Shown: positions 1 through 8,485, counted from the first letter of the stretch. The stretch: DNA of 29,287 nucleotides from Pseudomonadota bacterium (GCA_023444705.1 JAEXMB010000085.1:1-29287); one strand, 5' to 3'. Notes: generated by a model not told the origin, from the sequence alone. Translations and numbers: made by a program.

Positions 1-728
1 GCGTCACGCTGGTGACCGGCGGCACAGGGTGCATCGGCACGGCGATCTGCCGCAAGCTCGCACAACAGGGCCACATCGTCGCCACGACATACCGCAACGC
101 GGAAAAAGCGCGCAAGTGGAAGGAAGACATGGCGGCCGAAGGCCTGACCTTCCACACATACGAATGCGACGCGGGCGATTTTGAATCTTCCAGCCGCATG
201 GTCAAGGCGGTGGCCGCAGACCTCGGCCCCATCCAGATCCTCGTCAACAATGCCGGCATCACCCGCGATACCACCGTGCGCAAGATGTCGTTCGAGCAGT
301 GGCGCGACGTCATCACCAACAACCTCGACAGCGTGTTCAACGTCACGCGTCCTGTATTGGACTTCATGCTCGACAGCGGCTATGGCCGCATCGTCAACAT
401 CTCGTCGATCAACGGCCAGAAGGGGCAGTTCGGCCAGGCCAACTATGCCGCCGCCAAGGCCGGCATGCACGGCTTTACCAAGGCGCTGGCACAGGAAGTC
501 GCCAAGAAAAGCATCACCGTCAACACCATTTCGCCCGGCTATATCGACACCGACATGATTCAGGGCGTGCCCGAGAACATCCGTCTTGGCATTCTCGGCC
601 ATATTCCCGTGGGCCGCTTCGGCACGCCCGAGGACGTGGCCCATGCCGTCGGCTTTTTAACCACGCAAGAAGCGGCCTTCATCACCGGCGCCAACCTGTC
701 GGTGAACGGCGGCCACTTCATGGACTAA
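1..728 (+). CDS. phaB: Acetoacetyl-CoA reductase (PhaB), 5' end outside window
   Basis: Short-chain dehydrogenase that reduces acetoacetyl-CoA to (R)-3-hydroxybutyryl-CoA with NADPH, the second step of polyhydroxybutyrate synthesis, in the cytoplasm. The frame is open from base 3 (V-T-L-V-T-G-G-T-G-C-I-G), so the true start lies just upstream; a GTG at 12 falls inside the Rossmann strand and is not the start. Visible motifs are the cofactor loop TGGTGCIG, NNAG, the catalytic S-Y-K set in NISSINGQKGQFGQ followed by NYAAAKAG, and SPGYIDTDM. The run NGQKGQFGQ separates PhaB from generic FabG. About 240 residues are present against 240-246 in the family, so only a few are missing. phaR follows 42 bp downstream, and phaA would be expected just upstream. 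A FabG paralogue is the only real alternative. Confidence 0.93.
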   Translation, partial: VTLVTGGTGCIGTAICRKLAQQGHIVATTYRNAEKARKWKEDMAAEGLTFHTYECDAGDFESSSRMVKAVAADLGPIQILVNNAGITRDTTVRKMSFEQWRDVITNNLDSVFNVTRPVLDFMLDSGYGRIVNISSINGQKGQFGQANYAAAKAGMHGFTKALAQEVAKKSITVNTISPGYIDTDMIQGVPENIRLGILGHIPVGRFGTPEDVAHAVGFLTTQEAAFITGANLSVNGGHFMD

Positions 729-770
729 ACACCGCGACTTTGTACTCACCCGAACCAAGGAACTAGCCAA

Positions 771-1262
771 ATGCGTATTATCAAGAAGTATCCCAACCGC
801 CGCCTGTACGATACCGAGCGCAGCGTCTACATCACGCTGAACGAAGTCCTGCAGATCGTGCGTAGCGGCGAGGAATTCAAGGTTGTCGATGCCAACAGCG
901 GCGACGACATTACGCGCAGCGTATTGGTGCAGATCATCACCGAGCAGGAGGGCGGGCAGCACCCGCTGTTCTCGACCGAGATGCTGACCAAGTTCATCCG
1001 CTTCTACGACGATGCGTCGCAGGGCATGTTCGGCAAGTTCCTCGAGCAAAACCTTGCTGTTTTCACCGAACAGCAAAAACGCTTTACCGAGCAGGTGGGC
1101 GGCATGATGGCCGACAATCCGCTGCCGAAAATGATGCAGGACATGGCCGAGCGCAACATGGCCATCTGGCAGGACATGCAAAAGAGCTTCTTCGACATCG
1201 CGTCCGGCGCGCGCCGCAGCGACGATTCGAAGACGGACGACAAAGGCGGCAAGGGTAAATAA
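771..1262 (+). CDS. phaR: PHA synthesis regulator PhaR
   Basis: DNA-binding regulator that in PHA-making bacteria represses phasin (and often its own) transcription and is released when it binds nascent PHA. The 163-aa protein opens with the conserved PHB/PHA accumulation regulator DNA-binding domain (IIKKYPNRRLYDTERS, about residues 3-62). The PHB_acc region (ILVQIITEQE-like, then MLTKFIRFYDD) follows to about residue 110, then a lysine-rich tail. The ATG is preceded by AAGGAA at 757-762. The gene lies 42 bp after phaB in the same direction, so co-transcription is likely, and it ends at a strong hairpin at 1299-1331. The tandem TGC-N3-GCA type repeats at 1339-1373, before the phasin gene, are its probable target. 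Family assignment is secure from the N-terminal block; the regulatory target is inferred. Confidence 0.95.
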   Translation: MRIIKKYPNRRLYDTERSVYITLNEVLQIVRSGEEFKVVDANSGDDITRSVLVQIITEQEGGQHPLFSTEMLTKFIRFYDDASQGMFGKFLEQNLAVFTEQQKRFTEQVGGMMADNPLPKMMQDMAERNMAIWQDMQKSFFDIASGARRSDDSKTDDKGGKGK

Positions 1263-1298
1263 GTACCGCATCGGCTAACTGATAAGTCGCTGAAAATA

Positions 1299-1340
1299 AA
1301 GGGCCTTTGTGTCGTATGCACAAAGGCCCTTGCTTTATTT
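1299..1340 (+). terminator. Intrinsic terminator after phaR
   Basis: A 13-bp perfect inverted repeat (AAGGGCCTTTGTG at 1299-1311 and its complement at 1319-1331) has a 7-base loop and is followed by a T-rich run GCTTTATTT. It separates phaR from the phasin gene, which therefore needs its own promoter. Confidence 0.85.
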
Positions 1341-1373
1341 GTGCAATGCAATATATTGGTTATTGTGCAATGC
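1339..1373. promoter_or_regulatory. Putative PhaR operator: 11-bp tandem repeat before the phasin gene
   Basis: TTGTGCAATGC occurs twice, at 1339-1349 and 1363-1373, with a 24-bp period. Each copy contains TGC-AAT-GC; the first continues to a full TGC-N3-GCA palindrome, the second ends in GCG. PhaR proteins of alphaproteobacteria such as Paracoccus and Rhodobacter are known to bind TGC-rich, CTGC-N3-GCAG-like sites before phaP. The repeat lies 59 bp before the phasin start and directly after phaR. Binding by PhaR is inferred from this match and position. Confidence 0.6.
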
Positions 1374-1431
1374 GTCATAAGGGCGCTTAGCAATTGATTT
1401 GATCTTTGTCCTCTTGAAAAGGAGAAAAGCC

Positions 1432-1797
1432 ATGCAAAACGAATTCTACGATACCTGGAACACCGCCGCTCAACAGGCGCTCGAAAACTTCAAAAAGATT
1501 GGCGAAGCCAACCTGAAGCTGACCGAAAAACTGCTGCGCGAGCAGGTTGAACTGACCACCGCCCTCGTCGAGGCTGCAACCGCAACCGCACAGGAAGCTG
1601 CCGCAACCAAAGACGTCAAGCAACTGGCGACCATTCAGGCTGAACTGGCTCAAGAATGCGGCAAAAAAGTGCTGCAATCGGGCCGCACCTGCGCGGACAT
1701 CGTTGCTGAAACCAGCAAAGTTTACAACCAGCTGTTCGAAGCCGGCGTGAAAACCGCCGCCGAGAACACCGCCAAGGCAGCCAAGAAAGCCGCCTAA
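1432..1797 (+). CDS. Phasin family protein (PHA granule coat)
   Basis: A 121-aa protein predicted to be almost wholly alpha-helical, alanine- and lysine-rich, without signal peptide or membrane segment. This fits phasins, which coat PHA granules and control their size and number. The sequence runs from FYDTWNTAAQQALENFKKI through amphipathic heptads (ANLKLTEKLLREQVELTTAL) to an Ala/Lys tail (AENTAKAAKKAA). The start at 1432 is preceded by AAAAGGAG at 1417-1424. An in-frame upstream start at 1399 would place this Shine-Dalgarno inside the coding region and is less likely. It is a single-gene unit, with its own putative PhaR operator upstream and a strong terminator downstream. The call rests on composition, length and position beside phaB-phaR. 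Phasins diverge quickly, so I give no phaP subtype. Confidence 0.88.
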   Translation: MQNEFYDTWNTAAQQALENFKKIGEANLKLTEKLLREQVELTTALVEAATATAQEAAATKDVKQLATIQAELAQECGKKVLQSGRTCADIVAETSKVYNQLFEAGVKTAAENTAKAAKKAA

Positions 1798-1836
1798 GCA
1801 GGTTGATCCGTTTTACCCGTTACGGGGTTGAACAAC

Positions 1837-1869
1837 AAAACCGCCTCTGCCATCCGCAGGGGCGGTTTT
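1837..1869. terminator. Bidirectional terminator between phasin and Kir-like gene
   Basis: AAAACCGCCTCTGC (1837-1850) pairs with GCAGGGGCGGTTTT (1856-1869) through a 5-base loop with one G-U wobble. A-rich and T-rich flanks allow it to work on both strands, and it sits between two convergent genes. Confidence 0.88.
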
Positions 1870-1872
1870 GCT

Positions 1873-2715
1873 TTATGCGGCAAACAGCTCGAGATCGCCT
1901 TTGTCGCTGATGCGCAAGGGAAGTGACTTGAAGCTGCCGCGGTGCAGGTGCATGGCATAGGCATCGCCGACCTGGCTGTCGATGCTGATCTTGCGGTGAA
2001 TGACAAATTGCGAATACGACGATGTATCCGTGCCGCGGATGAGGATTTGCAGGCTGCGCTCGACACTCTTGATCTTTTTACCGGCGCTGAAGGAGTGGGC
2101 GACCGGCTCGCCGGGTTTGAAGTGGTAATCCTTGGTCAGCGAATTGCTCAGCCGCGCATCTGCTGGCACGGCGATGGTCCAGGGCATGCGCGGCTCCATG
2201 AACAGGATGCTTTTGGGCGTGAAGTGTTCGACGGGCAGGTAGGTACGGAAATGCTCGTCATGGCCGTTGTTGTCGCGCAGTTCTTCCACCGTCAGCACCA
2301 CCTGCAGGGTGACGTCGATCAGGTCGGCTTTGTGAAAGTTCGACAGGCGCACCAGCACGTAAGGGTGTTCGCTGTTCCAGGCTGTGCTGAGCGCGCCGCG
2401 CGACGAGGTAATCAGCGCCACGCGCGGCTGGATCAGGCGGGCGGTGATGACAGCGCTGAAAAAGACGTTGAGTACGATGAGGCCCAGCGACATGACGACG
2501 ATAAGCCCGACAAGGATTGCGGCTTGCTCGCCGCCATCGACCTCGACGCTGAAGCTGTCGGGCATATTGATGCCAAAGGCACCGGCCAGTGCCTGCACGA
2601 TATCAAGCTTGGCGCCGGGCAGGGCGATTTCAAGCAACGTCCAGAAAACATAGAAAAATGTGACGACACCGGCGGCATAGAATGCCGTGATCTTGAAAAA
2701 ATCCTTGTTGAACAT
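1873..2715 (-). CDS. Two-TM protein with Kir-like cytoplasmic domain, lacking a K+ selectivity filter
   Basis: A 280-aa inner-membrane protein. TM1 spans about residues 8-31 and TM2 about 64-92. TM2 is followed at once by TARLIQPRVALI, which lines up with the ARFARPRAKIMF segment after TM2 of KirBac channels. The cytoplasmic part keeps other Kir landmarks: YVLVRLSNFHKADLIDVTLQ against LMVRAANARQNVIAEARAKM, and LQILIRGTDTSSYSQFVIHR against the Kir G-x-D-E-T-x-x-Q-x-x-x-x-R strand pair. The roughly 31-residue loop between the helices (residues 33-63) has no TxGYG, so K+ selectivity is not expected. I chose the start at 2715 because GGGAG lies 10 bases upstream and TM1 begins just after it; an in-frame ATG at 2760 is possible. 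The 163-bp spacer to the divergent metallopeptidase gene would hold both promoters. Homology is judged by eye; function is unknown. Confidence 0.6.
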   Translation of the reverse strand: MFNKDFFKITAFYAAGVVTFFYVFWTLLEIALPGAKLDIVQALAGAFGINMPDSFSVEVDGGEQAAILVGLIVVMSLGLIVLNVFFSAVITARLIQPRVALITSSRGALSTAWNSEHPYVLVRLSNFHKADLIDVTLQVVLTVEELRDNNGHDEHFRTYLPVEHFTPKSILFMEPRMPWTIAVPADARLSNSLTKDYHFKPGEPVAHSFSAGKKIKSVERSLQILIRGTDTSSYSQFVIHRKISIDSQVGDAYAMHLHRGSFKSLPLRISDKGDLELFAA

Positions 2716-2878
2716 ACGCGCGTTTCTCCCTTGCCCTGTATTGTCGGCCGGATGGGCCATAATTTCCAGCAAATTCAGGGATTTGCGATCCGCCATTTTA
2801 TGGTGAAAAGTTAACCCGAATTTAATGCTTATAGAAAATACTGTAGAGGCAATAAAAGGGTGAGGGCCCTTCTTATAT

Positions 2879-5872
2879 ATGTTTGAAAAATTGAGGCAAA
2901 CAGCACAGGACTTGTTCGGCGGCGACGAGGTGGATCGCATCCTCGCCCTGCCGATCACGCAGCTGCGCCTCGAACTGAAATCTGCTTTCAACCAGCAAAA
3001 TTTCAGCGCGGAAGATTTCGAAAGCATCGTCGCACGCCTGCAGGACATTGAACCCGGCATCGACGCGCAGGTCGCTGTCGTGCGCAAGGCGCTGGCAGAT
3101 CGCGCGGTTGATGACGCGCTCGACATCAAGCTCGACACGCCTGCCAAGACGGCGCTCTGGGCCGCGGCCTTCATGCGCCTGATGGAAGAAGGCAAGGAGC
3201 CGCTGGCGCAAAGCCGCATCTGGGCGCAGATGCAGGACAGCATCGGCGTGTTTAACGAGGGCATTCGCGTCGCCAAGGTCATCTCGGCATCGCAGCAGAA
3301 CAAGGACGTGACCTTTGACTGGGGGCAACCCGGCAGCTGGTTTTATTACGACCCCAAAAAGAACCACATCAACCTCGACATGTTCATGACGCTGATGATG
3401 GGGTTTGAGCATATGCGTGTGGTGCATCTGCACGAAATTGGCCACAGCGAACTGTCTAACGAATTTCCGCCGCGCATGCGCGAACTCTACGACAAGGTCA
3501 AGGCGGTGATCGACCCCGCCAGCCTGACCGATGAGGAGGCCAGCGCGCACCGCGCGAAACCCGCGGCGACCCCGCAGGAACAGTTGCAGCTGATGGCCGA
3601 TGTCAACGAATGGCAGTTGCGCTTTATGCTCTGGCATATGGTCGAGGACAATTGCGTCAACCAGTTCGCCGTCAACATGGAAAAAATCCTGCCCATTCAG
3701 GATTTCGCCGCCTCATGGAACCACATCGGTGTCAGCCTGCAGGGCTATGGCGAGCTTGCGCGCGGCGACGCCGATAAACTGCCCGAGGACGTAACATCGG
3801 ACATGCCCCGCGCGCGCACCCTGCGCGAAAAGGCAGAGCAGGCCATCGAACAGATGGCGGAGGCAGAGCGCAAACGCCGCCACGAAGAATTCCTCAAGGT
3901 TGTCAATAATCCGCTCAGCGATGCCGACGCCAAGGCGATCAAGTCGGGCAAGATCAGCCCCGCACTGGCGCGCCGCATGTTCCACATGAACAAGACGGTG
4001 GTGTGGTTGGCGTTTTACGAGCGCACCGGCCTGTTCCGCGACAGCGACAAGGGCTGGGCCAAGTTCAAGGTCTTCAAGGACGACATCAACCGCACGGCGG
4101 ATGTGTCGGGTATTGCCCAAGCCAATGGCATGACCGCGTTTGATTATCTCTACCAACTGTCGGTCGGTGCCAAGGGCATCAGCCAGCAACAGCCCAAAGC
4201 GTCCGACCGCATGTTTGGCGCCGCACACTACCGCAAGAAGGTCGAGGAAACCTCCGCCGAGCGCAACCGCCTGATGGAGCATATCTGGGATATCTACCTC
4301 AAGCCCTATGCCGACGTGCTGATGGCGGAAAACCAGCAAAACATGAAAAACCGCCAGCAACAAAAACAACAACAAAAACAGCAGCAAAACGGCGGCGGAC
4401 AGGGGCAGCAAAACAACAAGGAACAGCAAGGCCAGCCGCAACAAGGCGGCGCGGGGCAGCAGCAGGATGATGCTGGCAAGCCCCAAAAGCCGCAATCCGC
4501 ACAGGGCGATGGCCAGCCCCGGCAGGAGAAAGAAGAGCTGGACGGCGACCTTGAGGAACGCATGAAAGACATGGCGCCCACGCCCCGGCATAAAAAAGAG
4601 CAGGAACACAAGGCCGAGCAAAAAGAAGCCAAGGCGAAAGGCAGCGATCATTCCGATGCCGCACAAGAACAAGCCAAAGGCCAGCAAGACGGTGACAAGG
4701 GCGCGGGCAAGCCCGGCTGGCAACAGGATATGGATGCGCAAGCCCAACCCAAAAAAGCCGAAGATATGAAAGATAAGGCGCCGGTCGGCGAGGATATGAC
4801 GCAGGAGCAAATAGACCGCCTGCGCGAGGCGATGAAGGGCATGCAGGCGGGCGATCCTTCTCTTGGCATGGGGGCAGGCACCTCTGCGCGCGACATAGAC
4901 CTCAGCAAGCTTGCTAAAGGCGACTGGCGCGATTTCGAGAAACGCGCGCTCGAACTTGCCCCCGTGGTCAACCAGATTGCGCGCAGCTTCGAGCAAATCC
5001 GCGACAGGCAAAAGCGCGAGATCATTAAAATTTCCAAACGCGATTACGAATTCCAGTCGCAGGACGGCGATTTTCAGGAGCGTTTTGACCGCGACAAGCG
5101 CCTTGATCGCGTTTTCAAGATGCAGTCGGGGCAAAAGCTCGAGGTCGACGATTTCAAGGCCTTCCGCGATGATGTGGTTAAAACATCGCCGAGTTCGATC
5201 GAAATGACGTTCATGATCGATGGTTCGGGCAGTATGCCGCTGGTCAAGCTGGCCAATGGCGTTACGGCGATGGAAGCCGCATTGCAAAGTGCGGCCATCA
5301 TGTATCTGGCGGCGCGCAAGGTTGGCATCGACGCCTATATCATCATGTGGGGCAACCGCAACCCGTTGGTCGTGGCCACGCCTGACATGGACATGAAGGA
5401 AGTCGGACGCAAGCTCGAGGGGCTGCGCGAGGGTATCAAGAGTGCAACCGATCTGTCACCTGCGCTGCAAAAAACCATTGGCACGATGGCGGATTACAGG
5501 CCCAAGGGGGACGTCGTCAGCGGGTCGTCGCATATTTTCGTCTATTCCGACGGCGATATTGGAGACGCGGCTGCGGCGCGGCAGGACCTGCTTGCGGTGG
5601 CGCGCCACGGGCGCAACGTCTCCGTCGACGTCGCGGTGTTCCGCCCTGGCATGCGCGACGCGAAAACGGCGATTGAAAACATGTTCGAAGGCGTGATCGC
5701 CGAGACCGGCAGCCGCAGCATCGGCACCCTGCGCGGCAACGATCCCAACGAAATCCCGCGCGAGCTGGCGCGCACCGTCCTGCGCCGCGTCAATGCCATC
5801 CAGATCAAGGGGGAGCCGGACAGCATCAAGCGCCGCCACCTCAAATCCCTGCACAACAAGATGACAAGCTGA
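2879..5872 (+). CDS. Metallopeptidase-like/VWA domain protein (COG3864/CobT-like architecture)
   Basis: A 997-aa cytoplasmic protein without signal peptide or membrane segment. The N-terminal half carries a zinc-peptidase motif HEIGH (H185, E186, H189) and about 70 residues later WHMVEDNCVN (E256, D257), which matches the spacing of the third metal ligand in DUF2201-type predicted peptidases. Residues about 485-640 are a low-complexity Gln/Lys/Gly linker with poly-Q runs. The C-terminal part is a von Willebrand A domain with MIDAS DGSGSM (D781-S785), a T in SATDLS near 856 and a late strand IFVYSDGD near 889. The AAA+ partner gene starts 17 bp after the stop and a third small gene follows, so this is an operon. 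The N-terminal peptidase motif and the 860-aa partner argue against plain CobT. The ATG at 2879 has only a weak upstream AAGGG. Confidence 0.85.
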   Translation: MFEKLRQTAQDLFGGDEVDRILALPITQLRLELKSAFNQQNFSAEDFESIVARLQDIEPGIDAQVAVVRKALADRAVDDALDIKLDTPAKTALWAAAFMRLMEEGKEPLAQSRIWAQMQDSIGVFNEGIRVAKVISASQQNKDVTFDWGQPGSWFYYDPKKNHINLDMFMTLMMGFEHMRVVHLHEIGHSELSNEFPPRMRELYDKVKAVIDPASLTDEEASAHRAKPAATPQEQLQLMADVNEWQLRFMLWHMVEDNCVNQFAVNMEKILPIQDFAASWNHIGVSLQGYGELARGDADKLPEDVTSDMPRARTLREKAEQAIEQMAEAERKRRHEEFLKVVNNPLSDADAKAIKSGKISPALARRMFHMNKTVVWLAFYERTGLFRDSDKGWAKFKVFKDDINRTADVSGIAQANGMTAFDYLYQLSVGAKGISQQQPKASDRMFGAAHYRKKVEETSAERNRLMEHIWDIYLKPYADVLMAENQQNMKNRQQQKQQQKQQQNGGGQGQQNNKEQQGQPQQGGAGQQQDDAGKPQKPQSAQGDGQPRQEKEELDGDLEERMKDMAPTPRHKKEQEHKAEQKEAKAKGSDHSDAAQEQAKGQQDGDKGAGKPGWQQDMDAQAQPKKAEDMKDKAPVGEDMTQEQIDRLREAMKGMQAGDPSLGMGAGTSARDIDLSKLAKGDWRDFEKRALELAPVVNQIARSFEQIRDRQKREIIKISKRDYEFQSQDGDFQERFDRDKRLDRVFKMQSGQKLEVDDFKAFRDDVVKTSPSSIEMTFMIDGSGSMPLVKLANGVTAMEAALQSAAIMYLAARKVGIDAYIIMWGNRNPLVVATPDMDMKEVGRKLEGLREGIKSATDLSPALQKTIGTMADYRPKGDVVSGSSHIFVYSDGDIGDAAAARQDLLAVARHGRNVSVDVAVFRPGMRDAKTAIENMFEGVIAETGSRSIGTLRGNDPNEIPRELARTVLRRVNAIQIKGEPDSIKRRHLKSLHNKMTS

Positions 5873-5889
5873 GAAGGAAACCACGTATC

Positions 5890-8472
5890 ATGTCGCAGTA
5901 TATCCCGCCGAAAATTGCCGATTTGACGCCAGATGATCTGGCCAAAATGGCGCGTGGTGTCGGCTTGCCCGGTTTGCCTTATCCGATGGCCAAGCTTGAG
6001 GTGAAGGATGGCAAGACCGAATGGGTTCTGGGCGCGATTGCATCCGCGACCGAACCGCTGGTCGTCTATTCGCCCCATCGCAGCATCGAGGACGTTAACC
6101 GCGAACTCTACTGCAACATGCCAACGCCCAGCATGATGACGATGGCGCGCGACCTGATCGAAACCACCAAGCCGCAGAGCAAAAACCGCCTGATGACGAT
6201 TTTCGGCGATCCGTCGTCGGGCAAAACCTTCCTGTTCCGTCAGGTGGGCGCGCTTGTCCACCCCGAAGGCGTGGTCATGGTCGACTGTGGCGGCATGAAC
6301 GTGCGCGAGCTTTTCTGGCGCACGGTGATCGACTACGGCACCGGCGTGCGCGAACAACTGGACGCGCGCGCGGCCAGCGGCACCATCAACCCGCAGACGG
6401 TCAGCGCGCTTCGGGCCGAATTTCCCAATGCCGTTGCCGAAAAGGACGGCCGCGTCGCCATCATCTGGAGCGCGATCGGCGAAAAGCGCGACGACAAGGA
6501 AAGCGCCGAAGCTGCGATGGAGCGCGCGCAAAGGCTGCTGGCACATATTTACAGCGTCTATGAAGGCATTAACGTGCAATCCAATGCCTTTGGTATCAAA
6601 TCCGTGCCGGGCGAATTACTGAAGTCGTTTCAGTCGGGCCGCCCGATCCTGCTGGACGAATTTACCAAGTGCAAGATCGGCTCTGACGATTCCATGCAGA
6701 CGTTTTTGGAGTTTGTGCGGGGCGACCGCGACGAGTGGACGACGCTCAACCCTATGCCGACGACCGCGGCAGACGACGAAAAAGCCTTTACCCTGCGCCG
6801 CGAAGACATCCGCTTTGGCTGGCATGTCGGCGTGTCGGGTAACGAGGCGAAGGACGGCGACACCACGCATAATATTTCAGATTCCATGAAGTCGCGTCTG
6901 AACCCGCGCTATATCACCGACATGACCGTGCGCGACTGGGAACACCGTATTCCGCAAATGCTGGCGGGCTTTCCGTCCAAGACGTTCCATGATCTGCTCA
7001 GCACAGCCGCCGCTGGCAACCCGCTCAAATTCGCCGAGCTGATGAATGGCCTGTCCACGCTGGGCCTGAGTGCCGCACAGCTCAAGATGCGTCCGGCGCA
7101 TCACAACTATTTGTTGCAGAACTTCCCTGACCTGAACATCGCAACCGAGCGTCTGGCGCATGTCTATGCGACGCGTCAGGCGCTGAGCAACACGGATTCT
7201 GCGTTGTTCAGGGAAAAACGCTGGCAGAATTGCAGTGACGAGATCATGGCAGGCGGTGCGCAAAAGCTGCAGGTCACGTCGCGCCGCTTCCTTGATGATC
7301 TTGATGCAGCCCTGCGTACGCGCCCGCAAGTGCTGTCGCAGGATGAAATCACGCTCGAATTCGATCTGGATCGCGTTTTCAATTCCTTTAACGGCCAGGC
7401 GGCGGCGCTAACCGCCCCCGGCTGGCATCAGATGGGGGCTGCGCTGACCGATGTGATTGTGGAGGGTATCGTCAACGACACGGCAGGCATGCCGACCGTG
7501 CGCGAGGCGCTGATTTCCGAATGTCGCGACAACGGCATCGTGCCTGTTGACCTCAAAGAAGCGAAGCCAAGCGATGAGAGCAAGTCGCTGGCCGAGCTGC
7601 TCAGCTACGACGCGCTCAAGGACAAGGGGCTTGGCAACAGTGAAGAGGCCAAGCAGATCGCGGCAACGCTCTATCATGTGTTGCGCGAGATGTATCCGGG
7701 TATTGAGCTGACGCCGGAGCAATTGCCGCTTGAAAGCGTGGCAATGGCCATGCAGGCGGTCGAGGAGGGCATGCAGCGCTCGATCTACGGCGTTGCCCTG
7801 TTCAATACCGATCTTGATACGCTGATGGGCCAGCCGGTCAGGCTTGGCTATAGCCTGCCGATCTACAAACTCGATAATATCGAGGCGATCACAGGGGGTG
7901 AAACCACGCTGGCGCCGATCAATGTGGTGTTGTCGTCGCTGGCCATCGCCGGCAGGCAGCAGGAAAACCTCGACCGCCTGTGGCCGCATGATCTGGATAT
8001 CGGCACCGATGACGGGCATGATGCATCGCGGCGCGAGCTTATGGGTATCCTCAGCGGTGCGTCGCAAAACGGGTTTGATTTTGCATTGTTGCAGGTCGGC
8101 AGCAAGGATGGCGGCGAAACATCGCTGTTCATGCTGCGCGACCGCGTGCGCGGCAAAGTCATGATCGTGGGCGGGGAGGATATCGAACCCGGGCTGAAAT
8201 CGATGCTGATGAAAAACGGCATCAGCTATCATCTGTCCGACAACGCCAAGACCTACGAGCAAGTGGATAAATTTATTCACGAGGGCGAGGGCGCGCGCGG
8301 CAGCCAAGCTAGCGAACGCGAGGAAAAGACGATCAACCTCATGCGTGCGCTGATGACGATGTATGGCATCGAGAAAGCCCACATGGGTAAGGAGATGACC
8401 TTTGGCAAGGCCTTGCGCGACAATCAGGGAGAGCCGCATCTCTACTCCCGCGTCGTCATGCCCAAGCCGTAA
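5890..8472 (+). CDS. MoxR/CobS-like AAA+ ATPase with large unknown C-terminal region
   Basis: An 860-aa cytoplasmic ATPase. The AAA+ core occupies about residues 60-370: Walker A GDPSSGKT (106-113, K112), Walker B ILLDEF (253-258, D256/E257), sensor-1-like GVSGNE near 315 and SRLNPRY near 335 as arginine finger or sensor 2. The long insert between Walker A and B is unusual for small MoxR or CobS proteins of about 300-350 aa. Residues about 370-860 match no domain I recognise and appear mixed alpha/beta, with a segment near 655-690 (YKLDNIEAITGGETTLAPIN) and an acidic Glu-rich patch near 800. AAGGAA at 5874-5879 gives a good Shine-Dalgarno. Gene order VWA then AAA+ copies the MoxR-VWA pairing, in which the AAA+ ring remodels a target recognised by the MIDAS protein. 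The target here is unknown. Confidence 0.85.
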   Translation: MSQYIPPKIADLTPDDLAKMARGVGLPGLPYPMAKLEVKDGKTEWVLGAIASATEPLVVYSPHRSIEDVNRELYCNMPTPSMMTMARDLIETTKPQSKNRLMTIFGDPSSGKTFLFRQVGALVHPEGVVMVDCGGMNVRELFWRTVIDYGTGVREQLDARAASGTINPQTVSALRAEFPNAVAEKDGRVAIIWSAIGEKRDDKESAEAAMERAQRLLAHIYSVYEGINVQSNAFGIKSVPGELLKSFQSGRPILLDEFTKCKIGSDDSMQTFLEFVRGDRDEWTTLNPMPTTAADDEKAFTLRREDIRFGWHVGVSGNEAKDGDTTHNISDSMKSRLNPRYITDMTVRDWEHRIPQMLAGFPSKTFHDLLSTAAAGNPLKFAELMNGLSTLGLSAAQLKMRPAHHNYLLQNFPDLNIATERLAHVYATRQALSNTDSALFREKRWQNCSDEIMAGGAQKLQVTSRRFLDDLDAALRTRPQVLSQDEITLEFDLDRVFNSFNGQAAALTAPGWHQMGAALTDVIVEGIVNDTAGMPTVREALISECRDNGIVPVDLKEAKPSDESKSLAELLSYDALKDKGLGNSEEAKQIAATLYHVLREMYPGIELTPEQLPLESVAMAMQAVEEGMQRSIYGVALFNTDLDTLMGQPVRLGYSLPIYKLDNIEAITGGETTLAPINVVLSSLAIAGRQQENLDRLWPHDLDIGTDDGHDASRRELMGILSGASQNGFDFALLQVGSKDGGETSLFMLRDRVRGKVMIVGGEDIEPGLKSMLMKNGISYHLSDNAKTYEQVDKFIHEGEGARGSQASEREEKTINLMRALMTMYGIEKAHMGKEMTFGKALRDNQGEPHLYSRVVMPKP

Positions 8473-8485
8473 CGGGGAGATAGCT

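Noticed and set aside
3713..5287. Long open frame on the minus strand inside the metallopeptidase-VWA gene
   Set aside because: Leu/Val-rich translation with no recognisable domain or Shine-Dalgarno. It is the antisense shadow of a GC-rich gene whose plus-strand product has clear motifs.
2879..8472. CobT-CobS cobaltochelatase pair
   Set aside because: The VWA protein has an HEIGH peptidase-like N-terminus and the ATPase is more than twice the length of CobS. No CobN or cobalamin gene is present.
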